Positions 53,547-62,956 of a DNA stretch of 64,000 bases are shown here, one piece after another. Position 1 is the first letter of the stretch. Every line of letters begins with the position of its first letter. The translations under genes and the position numbers were made by a program. The DNA is from Salarchaeum japonicum (lineage in GTDB: Archaea > Halobacteriota > Halobacteria > Halobacteriales > Halobacteriaceae). The stretch spans positions 935,564 through 999,563 of the forward strand of contig NZ_CP085324.1 in NCBI RefSeq assembly GCF_020614395.1, written 5' to 3'. The notes below the pieces were generated by a model. The model was given only the letters and a program-made list of their open reading frames with translations, had not been told where the DNA came from and ran no database searches.

Positions 53547-54119
53547 ATGCACGTCAGGCCCGCGGAGAAACACGAGGAGGTGTGGTTGCTGGACCGGCTG
53601 GACGAGTTCGGGATGCCGGATCCGGCCTTCCGCTCCCGGGACTACGTGTTCGCCGTGGACGAAGAAACGGGAGAGAAAGCCGGGTTCGGCCGGCTCCGCG
53701 TCCACTCGGGCGACGACACGTCCGTCTGCGAACTCACGAACATCGGCGTCCTCCCCGACTGGCGCGGCCGCGGGGTCGGCGCGCACGTCATCGAACGCCT
53801 CGTCGAGTCCGCACAAGACCAGGGGTTCGACCGCGTCTTCTCGCTCACCACCGAACCCGCGTACTTGGAGCAGTTCGGGTTCGAGCGCATCGACGAATCG
53901 ACGCTCCCCGAGCCCCTGGTTCGCCGGCTCTCCGAGGTTCGGGAGACGGAGGGCGAGGACGCGGTTCCGCTCGTTCTCGACGCCGACGCGTTCTCCGTCC
54001 CGGGCCGCCTCCGCCGCCGGTTCCGCTCCGACGAGGGCGAGGACGAACCCCAGGAGACCGCCGAGGACTTCGGTATCGACGCGGACACCGCGACCTACAA
54101 GTACGACACGGGCGGCTAA
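53547..54119 (+). CDS. GNAT family N-acetyltransferase
   Basis: A 190-residue GNAT: VCELTNIGVLPDWRGRGVGAHVIERLVESA is the acetyl-CoA motif, and TEPAYLEQFGFERIDESTLP is motif B. The C-terminal tail (from about 145) is acidic. The architecture resembles ArgA/MarR-associated GNATs; substrate unknown. ATG at 53547 gives the standard MHVRPAEK start. Confidence 0.87.
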   Translation: MHVRPAEKHEEVWLLDRLDEFGMPDPAFRSRDYVFAVDEETGEKAGFGRLRVHSGDDTSVCELTNIGVLPDWRGRGVGAHVIERLVESAQDQGFDRVFSLTTEPAYLEQFGFERIDESTLPEPLVRRLSEVRETEGEDAVPLVLDADAFSVPGRLRRRFRSDEGEDEPQETAEDFGIDADTATYKYDTGG

Positions 54120-54197
54120 CGACCCAAGAATCCGCGCCGGTTCACCCTCGGTTTCTAAGCCCCAAACGGCGTAAACGGGGCGTGTCTTTCATACGCT

Positions 54198-55523
54198 ATG
54201 GAGCGACGCGACTACCTCATCATGGTTGCGTTCGCCGCCCTCATCGTCGCCGGGGGCGCGATCGCGTCGACCGAACCGCTCGACACGTACCTCCTCACGG
54301 GCGCGGAGGACACCGTGCGAACCGCGGTGGAGATGGCGTGGATAACGTGGTGGGCGCTCGTCCTCGGGTTCGCCATCGCCGGCGGCGTCGAAGCCTGGCT
54401 CTCCGAGGAGGACATCTCCCAGCACCTCGAAGGCGCGGGCGTCCGCTCGCTCGGCACCGCGACGTTCTTCGGGTTCGTCTCCTCCTCGTGTAGCTACTCC
54501 GCCATCGCGACGTCGAAGAACCTCTTCAAGAAGGGCGCGAGCGCCGCCGCCAGTCTGGGCGCGTTCATGTTCGCCTCGACGAACCTCGTCATCGAAATCG
54601 GGTTCGTCATCTGGATTCTGCTCGGCTGGGAGTTCGTCGTCGCGGACTTCGTCGGCGGCGTCGTCCTCATCGGCTTGATGGCGGTCGGGTTCCGGTTCGT
54701 CCCCGACGAAGTCGTGGAGTCCGCGCGCGAGCACGCCTCCGACGACACCACCGTCCGCGACCCGAACTGCGGGATGGAAGTCGACCCCGACGAGACCGAG
54801 CACACCATCGAGTACGAGGGCACGACCTACTACTTCTGCTCCGAGTCCTGTAAACGCGGCTGGAACCCCGAGGAGGCCGACACCACCGTCTGGGAGCAGG
54901 CGACCTCGCTCTCCGGGTGGCGCGCGCTCGCGGACAAGCAACTCAAGGAGTGGGGGATGCTCTGGGACGAGATCGCCATCGGGTTCGTGTTCGCCGGCCT
55001 CATCGCCGGGTTCGTCCCGGACTCCGTCTGGCACGCCGTCTTCGCCGGCCCCATCGTCGGCGAGTACACGTACGTCTTCTGGACGGCAATCCTCGGCGCT
55101 GTCGTCGGTATCGCGACGTTCGTCTGCTCCGTCGGGAACGTCCCCTTTGGCGCGATTCTCTGGACGCGCGGCCTCCCGTTCGGGAGCGTGCTCTCCTACA
55201 TCTACGCCGACCTCATCATTCCGCCCATCATGCAGGCCTACCGGGAGTACTACGGCACCACGTTCGCCGCCGTCCTTTCGGCGATGATATTCGTCGCCGC
55301 CGTCGTCACCGGCGTCATCGTCCACATCGCGTTCGACCTCCTCGGCCTCATCCCCGACCCCGCGAGCGCGACCGTCGAACGCATCTCCATCGAACTCAAC
55401 TACAAGGCCGCGCTCAACGTCCTCGCCACCGCTGGCTTCCTCGCGCTCTACTACCTCCACCGCACCGGCGGTGACGAGGCCGACCACGGCGGGAGCGGCG
55501 GTCACGCGCACGGAAGCGACTGA
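54198..55523 (+). CDS. Permease (DUF318/ArsP-like) with inserted YHS domain
   Basis: A 441-residue membrane protein. Each half carries a permease signature: SSSCSYSAIATSKNLFKKGAS (Cys98) and TFVCSVGNVPFGAILWTRGLP. Between them (about 186-222) lies a YHS metal-binding module: DPNCGMEV and YYFCSESC, Cys191, Cys214 and Cys218. The C terminus is histidine-rich (HGGSGGHAHGSD). It probably exports a metal, metalloid or organo-metal, sensed or loaded through the YHS cysteines. Confidence 0.88.
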   Translation: MERRDYLIMVAFAALIVAGGAIASTEPLDTYLLTGAEDTVRTAVEMAWITWWALVLGFAIAGGVEAWLSEEDISQHLEGAGVRSLGTATFFGFVSSSCSYSAIATSKNLFKKGASAAASLGAFMFASTNLVIEIGFVIWILLGWEFVVADFVGGVVLIGLMAVGFRFVPDEVVESAREHASDDTTVRDPNCGMEVDPDETEHTIEYEGTTYYFCSESCKRGWNPEEADTTVWEQATSLSGWRALADKQLKEWGMLWDEIAIGFVFAGLIAGFVPDSVWHAVFAGPIVGEYTYVFWTAILGAVVGIATFVCSVGNVPFGAILWTRGLPFGSVLSYIYADLIIPPIMQAYREYYGTTFAAVLSAMIFVAAVVTGVIVHIAFDLLGLIPDPASATVERISIELNYKAALNVLATAGFLALYYLHRTGGDEADHGGSGGHAHGSD

Positions 55524-55581
55524 CCGCCCCCGGGTTCCCTAACGTACAACCATTAAGGCGACCTCGCCCGTTCTCCGAGGT

Positions 55582-57264
<1,683 letters not shown>

Positions 57265-57297
57265 CCTTTATCGGGCCGTCGCCCGCCAGTTCGAGGT

Positions 57298-57684
57298 ATG
57301 CGTCTCGACCACGTCGGCGTCGCCACTCAGGACGCCGTCAGCCTCGCGGAACAGTACGTCTCGCTGTTCGACGCCGACCTCGTTCACGAGGAGGCCTTCC
57401 AGGGGATGAACGTCTGTTTTCTCGACCTCGGGAACGCCTACCTCGAACTCCTCGAACCCACGGGCGAGGAGACGACTATCGGACGATACCTGGCGGAGAA
57501 CGGGCCGGGGATGCATCACGTCGCGTTCGTCACGGACGACATCGAGGACGCGCTCGCGAACGCCCGCGCTGAGGGCGTCTCACTCGTGGACGAAGAACCG
57601 AGGGCGGGCGCGTGGGGGCACACGGTCGCGTTCCTCCACCCCCGCGACACGGGCGGCGTGCTCGTGGAGTACGTCGAACACTAG
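57298..57684 (+). CDS. mce: Methylmalonyl-CoA epimerase
   Basis: A 128-residue glyoxalase/VOC-fold enzyme that interconverts the (R) and (S) forms of methylmalonyl-CoA. Metal ligands are His in LDHVGVA, His in GPGMHHVAF and Glu in VLVEYVEH; GTGATAFLDLG-type spacing is kept (MNVCFLDLGNAYLELLEP). It follows the mutase gene. Its stop shares CTAG with the convergent Nudix-like gene. Confidence 0.94.
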   Translation: MRLDHVGVATQDAVSLAEQYVSLFDADLVHEEAFQGMNVCFLDLGNAYLELLEPTGEETTIGRYLAENGPGMHHVAFVTDDIEDALANARAEGVSLVDEEPRAGAWGHTVAFLHPRDTGGVLVEYVEH

Positions 57685-58202
57685 TCGTCGCCGGCGGCGA
57701 GGGACAGGCGCTCCGAGAGGTGGGGGCCGACCTCCGTCGGCGGCCGGGAGAACCACCGCGCGTCCTCGATGTCGGGGCCGGTCGCGATGTCCGTCTCGAA
57801 CGTCTCCGCCTCGAAGAACACCCAGAGGCCGGTGACGCCCTCGCCGCCGTCCACGAGCGTGAACTCGCGCTCGATGGCGGCGAACGCGTCCACGACCGTG
57901 CACTCGATGCCGACCTGGTCGGCGACGTGCTGCGTGCCCGCGGTGGCGTGCGTGTCGTTCCGGGAGAGACTCCCCCCGGGGGCGTCCCAGGCGTCGCCGC
58001 CGTCCTCGCGGACGAGCAGGAACTCGTTTTCGTGCGAGACGAGCACGCGGACGCCACCGAGTTCGCCGTTGTCCGCGGCGTTCATGCACTCGACGTACAT
58101 CTCGCGCGGCACCGGCGTGGACTCGTGGTGAACCGGAATCTCCCCGTGGACGTCTTCGAGCCGGTTCAGAACTCGTTCCACGTCGTGTTCGGGGTCGTCC
58201 AT
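57681..58202 (-). CDS. Nudix-fold protein with a degenerate Nudix box
   Basis: A 173-residue protein with the Nudix fold (VRVLVSHENEFLLVREDGGDAWDAPGGSL). The box should read G-x5-E-x7-REUxEExGU, but residues 77-99 read G...D83...QHVADQVGI: E to D, RE to QH and EE to DQ. The metal-binding glutamates are therefore mostly lost, so hydrolase activity is doubtful and a ligand-sensing or scaffold role is possible. Confidence 0.8.
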   Translation of the reverse strand: MDDPEHDVERVLNRLEDVHGEIPVHHESTPVPREMYVECMNAADNGELGGVRVLVSHENEFLLVREDGGDAWDAPGGSLSRNDTHATAGTQHVADQVGIECTVVDAFAAIEREFTLVDGGEGVTGLWVFFEAETFETDIATGPDIEDARWFSRPPTEVGPHLSERLSLAAGDD

Positions 58203-58256
58203 TCCAGGGTCTAGGTGGACGGACGGTCGGAGAAAACTTAAACTCGTTCCCCGCGG

Positions 58257-58889
58257 CTACCCGAACGACTCGATTTTCGCGTCGTCGGACTCGATGCCGC
58301 GCGCTTCGAGGAGGTCGGCGACCTCCCGCACGAACTCGCTGAACCCGTAGACGAACACCTGGCCGCCGACCGCGGAGAGCGCGGCGTCCACCGCGGGTTC
58401 CACGTCGTCCCCGACGAGGAACACGTCCGCGCCGTGGTCGGCGAGGCTCGCGAGGCGGTCGGTGTGCGCGTGCGCGTCGTCGAGGTAGACGACCGCCACG
58501 TCGCCGCCGTTCTGGAGGACGCGCTCCGCGATGCCGACCGCGGGGCCGACGCCCGGGCCGCCGACGACGAGCGTCACCGCGGGCTCGCCCTCGTAGAACG
58601 CGTGACCGAACGGGCCGTTGATACCGACGGTGTCGCCGGGTTCGAGCGCTTCGAGGTAGGGGCCGACCGTGCCGTCGGGGTCGACGCCGACCGTGACTTC
58701 GAGGAGGTCGTCCGCGTCCGGCGAGGAGAGCGTGTAGTGGCGGGCTTCCTCGTTTCCGTCAACGGTGACCGCGAGCTGTACGAACTGCCCGGGTTTCGCG
58801 TCGAAGTCCGCGGGCGCGTCCACCTGGATGGCGATGGTGTCGGGGCCGACCGCGCGAACCGCGCGAACCGTCACGTCCGTCGTGTCCAT
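58257..58889 (-). CDS. FAD-dependent ferredoxin/flavodoxin reductase-like protein
   Basis: A 210-residue FNR-type protein: FDAKPGQFVQL and RHYTLSSP bind FAD, and LVVGGPGVGPAVGIAERVL starts the NAD(P) domain. The C-terminal CG-containing motif of plant-type FNRs is replaced by VYGFSEFVREVADLL. It probably moves electrons between NAD(P)H and an iron-sulfur partner. It lies divergent from korAB, suggesting ferredoxin-linked metabolism. Confidence 0.85.
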   Translation of the reverse strand: MDTTDVTVRAVRAVGPDTIAIQVDAPADFDAKPGQFVQLAVTVDGNEEARHYTLSSPDADDLLEVTVGVDPDGTVGPYLEALEPGDTVGINGPFGHAFYEGEPAVTLVVGGPGVGPAVGIAERVLQNGGDVAVVYLDDAHAHTDRLASLADHGADVFLVGDDVEPAVDAALSAVGGQVFVYGFSEFVREVADLLEARGIESDDAKIESFG

Positions 58890-59157
58890 ACCCGTGGTTG
58901 CCGTGGCCGGGGGAAAGCAGTTGTGTTAGTGGTTACGTCGGCCGGAGTCCGCGACTCCACCGACCGCCCCGGGCGTCGTCTCGTCGCTCGGGCCGAAACG
59001 GTATTTCGACTCGCAGACCGGCCGGAGACCGGACGGTTCGAGCGAGAAACACGAACGGGCGTTCAGTAATCGTTGTCGAATCCACACGAACCTCGTTTTC
59101 GCGACGCCCACCGGGTTCAGAAGGCTTTTTGCCGGGCGATTCGGAAGCCTACACCAC

Positions 59158-60900
59158 ATGCACGAGGACCTGAACTGGGCCATCGGCGGGGAAGCCGGCG
59201 ATGGAATCGACTCCACCGGCAAGATATTCGCACAGGCGCTCTCGCGCGCCGGCCGGCACGTCTTCACCTCGAAGGACTTCGCGTCCCGCATTCGAGGTGG
59301 CTACACCGCATACAAGGTACGAACGTCCGTCGACAAGGTCCGCAGCGTCGTGGACCGCCTCGACGTCCTCATCGCGCTCACCGAACGCACCGTCGACGAG
59401 AACCTCGACGAACTCCACGACGGCAGCGTCATCATCTATGACGGCGAGCGCACCGAGTTCTCCGACTTCGAAGCCCCCGACGACGTCACGGGCCTCGACG
59501 TCCCCCTCAAGTCGCTTGCTGAGGACGCCGGCGGCGCCATCATGCGCAACATCGTCGCGCTCGGCGCGGTCTGCGAGGTCGCGGACTTCCCCATCGAGAA
59601 CCTCGACGAATCCCTCGAAAAGAAGTTCGGCGGGAAGGGCGAGAAGATCGTCGAGAACAACAAGGAAGCCGCGCGTCTCGGCGCGGAGTACGTCGAGGAG
59701 GAGTTCGACCTCGCGTTCGACTTCGACCTCGAAACCACGGACAACGACTACGTCCTCCTGAACGGCGACGAAGCCATCGGGATGGGCGCGATCGCCGCCG
59801 GGTGTAAGTTCTACGCCGGCTACCCCATCACGCCCGCGACGGACGTGATGACGTACCTCAAGGGCCGCATCGAGAACTTCGGCGGGCACGTCGTCCAGGC
59901 CGAGGACGAACTCGCCGCCATCAACATGGCGCTCGGTGCCGCGCGCGCCGGCGCTCGCTCGATGACCGCGACCTCCGGCCCCGGTATCGACCTGATGACG
60001 GAGACGTTCGGACTCGTCGCCACCTCGGAGACGCCGCTCGTCATCACGAACGTCATGCGCTCCGGCCCCAGCACGGGGATGCCGACGAAGCAGGAGCAGG
60101 GCGACCTCAACCAGATGCTGTACGGCGGGCACGGCGAGATTCCGCGGTTCGTCCTCGCGCCCACCACGGTCGCGGAGTGCTTCTGGAAGACCATCGAGGC
60201 GTTCAACCTCGCGGAGAAGTACCAGACGCCCGTCTACCTCACCGCCGACCTCGCGATGGCGGTCACCGAGCAGACGTTCGAACCCGAGAAGTTCGACATG
60301 GACGCGGTCGAAATCGACCGCGGGAAGGTCGTGGACGAGGACGAGATTTCGAAGTGGCAGAACGAGAAAGACCAGTTCAAGCCCCACGCCGTCACCGCCG
60401 ACGGCGTCAGCCCCCGCGCCTTCCCCGGCACGGAGGGCGGCGTGCACATGAGCACGGGCCTCGAACACGACGAACTCGGCCGCCGTACCGAGGACGTGGA
60501 CGTGCGCGTCGAACAGGTCGATAAGCGCCAGCAGAAAGTCACCACCGCGGAGGAAGAAGAGGACTTCTCCTACCGCGAGTTCGGCAACCCCGACTCCGAC
60601 AACCTCGTCATCTCGTGGGGGTCGAACGAGGGAACGCTCATCGAGGCGATGGACTACCTCGACCAGGAGGACGTGGACGTGCGCCTGCTCTCCGTCCCCT
60701 ACATCTTCCCGCGGCCCGACCTCACCGAGGACATCGAGGCCGCCGAGGAAGTCGTCGTCGTCGAGTGTAACGCGACCGGGCAGTTCGCCGACCTCGTCGA
60801 GCACGACACGCTTACCCGCGTGAAGCGTGTGAACAAGTACAACGGCGTCCAGTTCAAGGCGGACGAACTCGCCGACGACATCCAGGAGGAACTAGCATGA
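59158..60900 (+). CDS. korA: 2-oxoacid:ferredoxin oxidoreductase subunit alpha (KorA)
   Basis: A 580-residue fused gamma-alpha subunit. The gamma domain (about 1-190; AIGGEAGDGIDSTGKIFAQALSRAG) precedes the pyrimidine domain (from ~200; GMGAIAAGCKFYAGYPITPATDVM) and GARSMTATSGPGIDLMTETFGL. Size and order match haloarchaeal KorA (2-oxoglutarate), shorter than PorA; the acid preference is inferred. A TTTTT box about 31 nt upstream is a plausible promoter. Confidence 0.92.
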   Translation: MHEDLNWAIGGEAGDGIDSTGKIFAQALSRAGRHVFTSKDFASRIRGGYTAYKVRTSVDKVRSVVDRLDVLIALTERTVDENLDELHDGSVIIYDGERTEFSDFEAPDDVTGLDVPLKSLAEDAGGAIMRNIVALGAVCEVADFPIENLDESLEKKFGGKGEKIVENNKEAARLGAEYVEEEFDLAFDFDLETTDNDYVLLNGDEAIGMGAIAAGCKFYAGYPITPATDVMTYLKGRIENFGGHVVQAEDELAAINMALGAARAGARSMTATSGPGIDLMTETFGLVATSETPLVITNVMRSGPSTGMPTKQEQGDLNQMLYGGHGEIPRFVLAPTTVAECFWKTIEAFNLAEKYQTPVYLTADLAMAVTEQTFEPEKFDMDAVEIDRGKVVDEDEISKWQNEKDQFKPHAVTADGVSPRAFPGTEGGVHMSTGLEHDELGRRTEDVDVRVEQVDKRQQKVTTAEEEEDFSYREFGNPDSDNLVISWGSNEGTLIEAMDYLDQEDVDVRLLSVPYIFPRPDLTEDIEAAEEVVVVECNATGQFADLVEHDTLTRVKRVNKYNGVQFKADELADDIQEELA

Positions 60901-61766
60901 GCTCCAACGTCAGATTCACCGACTTCAAGTCCGACAAGCAGCCCACCTGGTGTCCCGGGTGTGGCGACTTCGGCACGATGAACGGCATGATGAAAGCCCT
61001 CGCGAACACCGGAAACTCGCCCGACGACACGTTCGTCGTCGCGGGTATCGGGTGTTCCGGGAAGATCGGGACGTACATGCGCTCGTACGCGCTCCACGGC
61101 GTCCACGGTCGCGCGCTCCCCGTCGGCACGGGCGTCAAACTCGCCAACCCCGACCTCGAAGTGATGGTCGCGGGCGGCGACGGCGACGGCTACAGCATCG
61201 GCGTCGGCCACTTCATCCACGCCGTCCGCCGGAACATCGACATCACGTACGTCGTGATGGACAACCGCATCTACGGCCTCACCAAGGGTCAGGCGTCCCC
61301 GACCAGCCGGTCTGACTTCGAGACCGCGACCACGCCCGAAGGCTCCAAACAGCCGCCGGTCAACCCGCTCGCGCTCGCGCTGTCCGCCGGCGGGAGCTTC
61401 ATCGCGCAGTCCTTCAGCAGTCACGCCCAGCGCCACACCGAAATCATCGAGGAAGCCATCAACCACGACGGCTTCAGCCTCGTGAACACGTTCAGCCCGT
61501 GCGTGACGTTCAACGACGTGGACACCTACGACTACTTCCGCGACAGCCTCGTCGACCTCGGCGAAGAGGAGGACTACGACCCGAGCGACCGCGAGCAGGC
61601 GAAGGACAAAATCCTCGACAGCGAGAAGGAGTACATGGGCGTCCTCTACCAGGACGACGACGCGCAGTCCTACGAACAGGCACACGGCGTCGAAGGCAAC
61701 ATGGCCGACATCGACACCGACGGCGCGCCCGACGGCGCGATGGACCTCGTCCGCGAGTTCTACTAA
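60897..61766 (+). CDS. korB: 2-oxoacid:ferredoxin oxidoreductase subunit beta (KorB)
   Basis: A 289-residue thiamine-diphosphate subunit. WCPGCGDFGTMNGMMKAL and IGCSGKIGTYM contain cysteines for a 4Fe-4S cluster; GDGDGYSIGVGHFIHAVRRNIDITYVVMDNRIYGLTKGQASPTS is the TPP/Mg motif. It overlaps korA (ATGA). Reduced ferredoxin would feed the adjacent reductase. A hairpin follows the stop. Confidence 0.93.
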   Translation: MSSNVRFTDFKSDKQPTWCPGCGDFGTMNGMMKALANTGNSPDDTFVVAGIGCSGKIGTYMRSYALHGVHGRALPVGTGVKLANPDLEVMVAGGDGDGYSIGVGHFIHAVRRNIDITYVVMDNRIYGLTKGQASPTSRSDFETATTPEGSKQPPVNPLALALSAGGSFIAQSFSSHAQRHTEIIEEAINHDGFSLVNTFSPCVTFNDVDTYDYFRDSLVDLGEEEDYDPSDREQAKDKILDSEKEYMGVLYQDDDAQSYEQAHGVEGNMADIDTDGAPDGAMDLVREFY

Positions 61767-61793
61767 CCCACCGTTTTACTGGAGGGAAAAAGG

Positions 61794-61814
61794 CCGGTCG
61801 CCTCCGGCGACCGG
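61794..61814 (+). terminator. Hairpin downstream of korB
   Basis: CCGGTCGCC and GGCGACCGG flank a TCC loop (9 bp, perfect), about 28 nt after the korB stop and after a TTTT tract (61773-61776). It is probably a 3'-end structure; the same GGTCGCC/GGCGACC core occurs at 39.34 kb. Confidence 0.5.
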
Positions 61815-61936
61815 TGAACGGCGCATCGGAGAGCGCCGACAGACGACTCGTTCTATTCGTCTTCCAACAGCGACTCGATGGTTACTCCGGGCGAGCGCGT
61901 TCGTGGTGTCTCAGTTTAGTGGCCGCCGACGCGGCG

Positions 61937-62329
61937 CTACTCTTTCCAGACGACGCCCTCGAAGGAGCCGGTGAGAACTTCCTCGCCGTCAGCGTTCGTG
62001 CAGACGTTTTCGCCGCGGATGTCGTAGCGGTCGTCGCGTTCTTCCACGTCGGTGAGCGTGGTCTCACAGGTGATCGGTTCGCCCGTGTACACTGGTCTGT
62101 GGAAGTGGTTGTCCATGTGGTAGGCGAGCACGCCGAGCGCGGAGCCGATGGCGGTCGGGAGCGTCGCGGTGAGGAGTCCCTGCACCATCAGTCGCCCCTC
62201 GTCGTCGGGCACGCTGTGAACTGGCTGGTCGTCGTGCGAGAGCTCCGCGAACGACTCCACCTCCTCGGTGGTGAACGTTCGCTCGTACGTGTACGTATCC
62301 CCCTCCTCGGGCGGCAGACTCACGTCCAT
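61937..62329 (-). CDS. MaoC-like hot-dog dehydratase/hydratase
   Basis: A 130-residue hot-dog protein. The D-x5-H type catalytic motif appears as SHDDQPVHSVPDDEGRLMVQGLL, and MDNHFHRPVYTGEPITCET is the second conserved block. MaoC proteins hydrate enoyl-CoAs. It is a stand-alone domain of normal size. It lies between korB and a membrane protein gene; no pathway is implied by the neighbours. Confidence 0.85.
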   Translation of the reverse strand: MDVSLPPEEGDTYTYERTFTTEEVESFAELSHDDQPVHSVPDDEGRLMVQGLLTATLPTAIGSALGVLAYHMDNHFHRPVYTGEPITCETTLTDVEERDDRYDIRGENVCTNADGEEVLTGSFEGVVWKE

Positions 62330-62386
62330 ACGAACGAGAGGGAGTCGAGTCGGACGTTCGTGTCGGTTCTGCGAGCCGCTCGGTTC

Positions 62387-62797
62387 TTATAGTGCGCGTC
62401 CGCCGTAGCCGGCGATGACCTGCGCGGTGACGCCGCCCATGAGCGCCGCGATAGGCGCGAAGCAGATGACGCCGAACGTCGTCCACGCACCGTAGACGAA
62501 CAGGATGTCGACGGTCTGCGTCACCGTGAACGGCGAGTTCAGCCAGAAGATGATGCCGACGACGAACACGCCGAGGAACGACCCGAGACCGACGGCGGCC
62601 GCGCCGTCAACGCCCTCTGTCTCGAACGCGCGACTGATGACGCCGACGAACGCCCCGACGGCGATGGGGGCAATCCCGTAGAGGTAGTACGGTGCGACGA
62701 GGAGGTAGAGGGCGGCGAGCGCGAACGCCTGCACCAGCGCGCCGGCGGCTATCGCCCGTCGATCCGCGACGCGCCGGTGCACCGTCATCCCGGACAT
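62387..62797 (-). CDS. Four-helix membrane protein
   Basis: A 136-residue protein with about four hydrophobic helices (e.g. AGALVQAFALAALYLLVAPYYLYG, AAAVGLGSFLGVFVVGIIFWL, FGVICFAPIAALMGGVTAQVIAGYG). No family recognised. ATG at 62797 is chosen because a TTAATA box lies about 30 nt upstream; a second ATG at 62788 would also read in frame. Confidence 0.72.
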   Translation of the reverse strand: MSGMTVHRRVADRRAIAAGALVQAFALAALYLLVAPYYLYGIAPIAVGAFVGVISRAFETEGVDGAAAVGLGSFLGVFVVGIIFWLNSPFTVTQTVDILFVYGAWTTFGVICFAPIAALMGGVTAQVIAGYGGRAL

Positions 62798-62956
62798 GCG
62801 CCACGCTATACGTTCTCTTGTATTAACGTTTACCGACGAGAAGATTTCTCTGCGTGCGCTCACTCGCTCCTTCTGTTCTCCGGGAAACGTCGGAATACGG
62901 GCGTTCTGCGTGCGTATTCGGAAAGGTTGATTAGCGCGACGGGGATTTTTTGGGGT

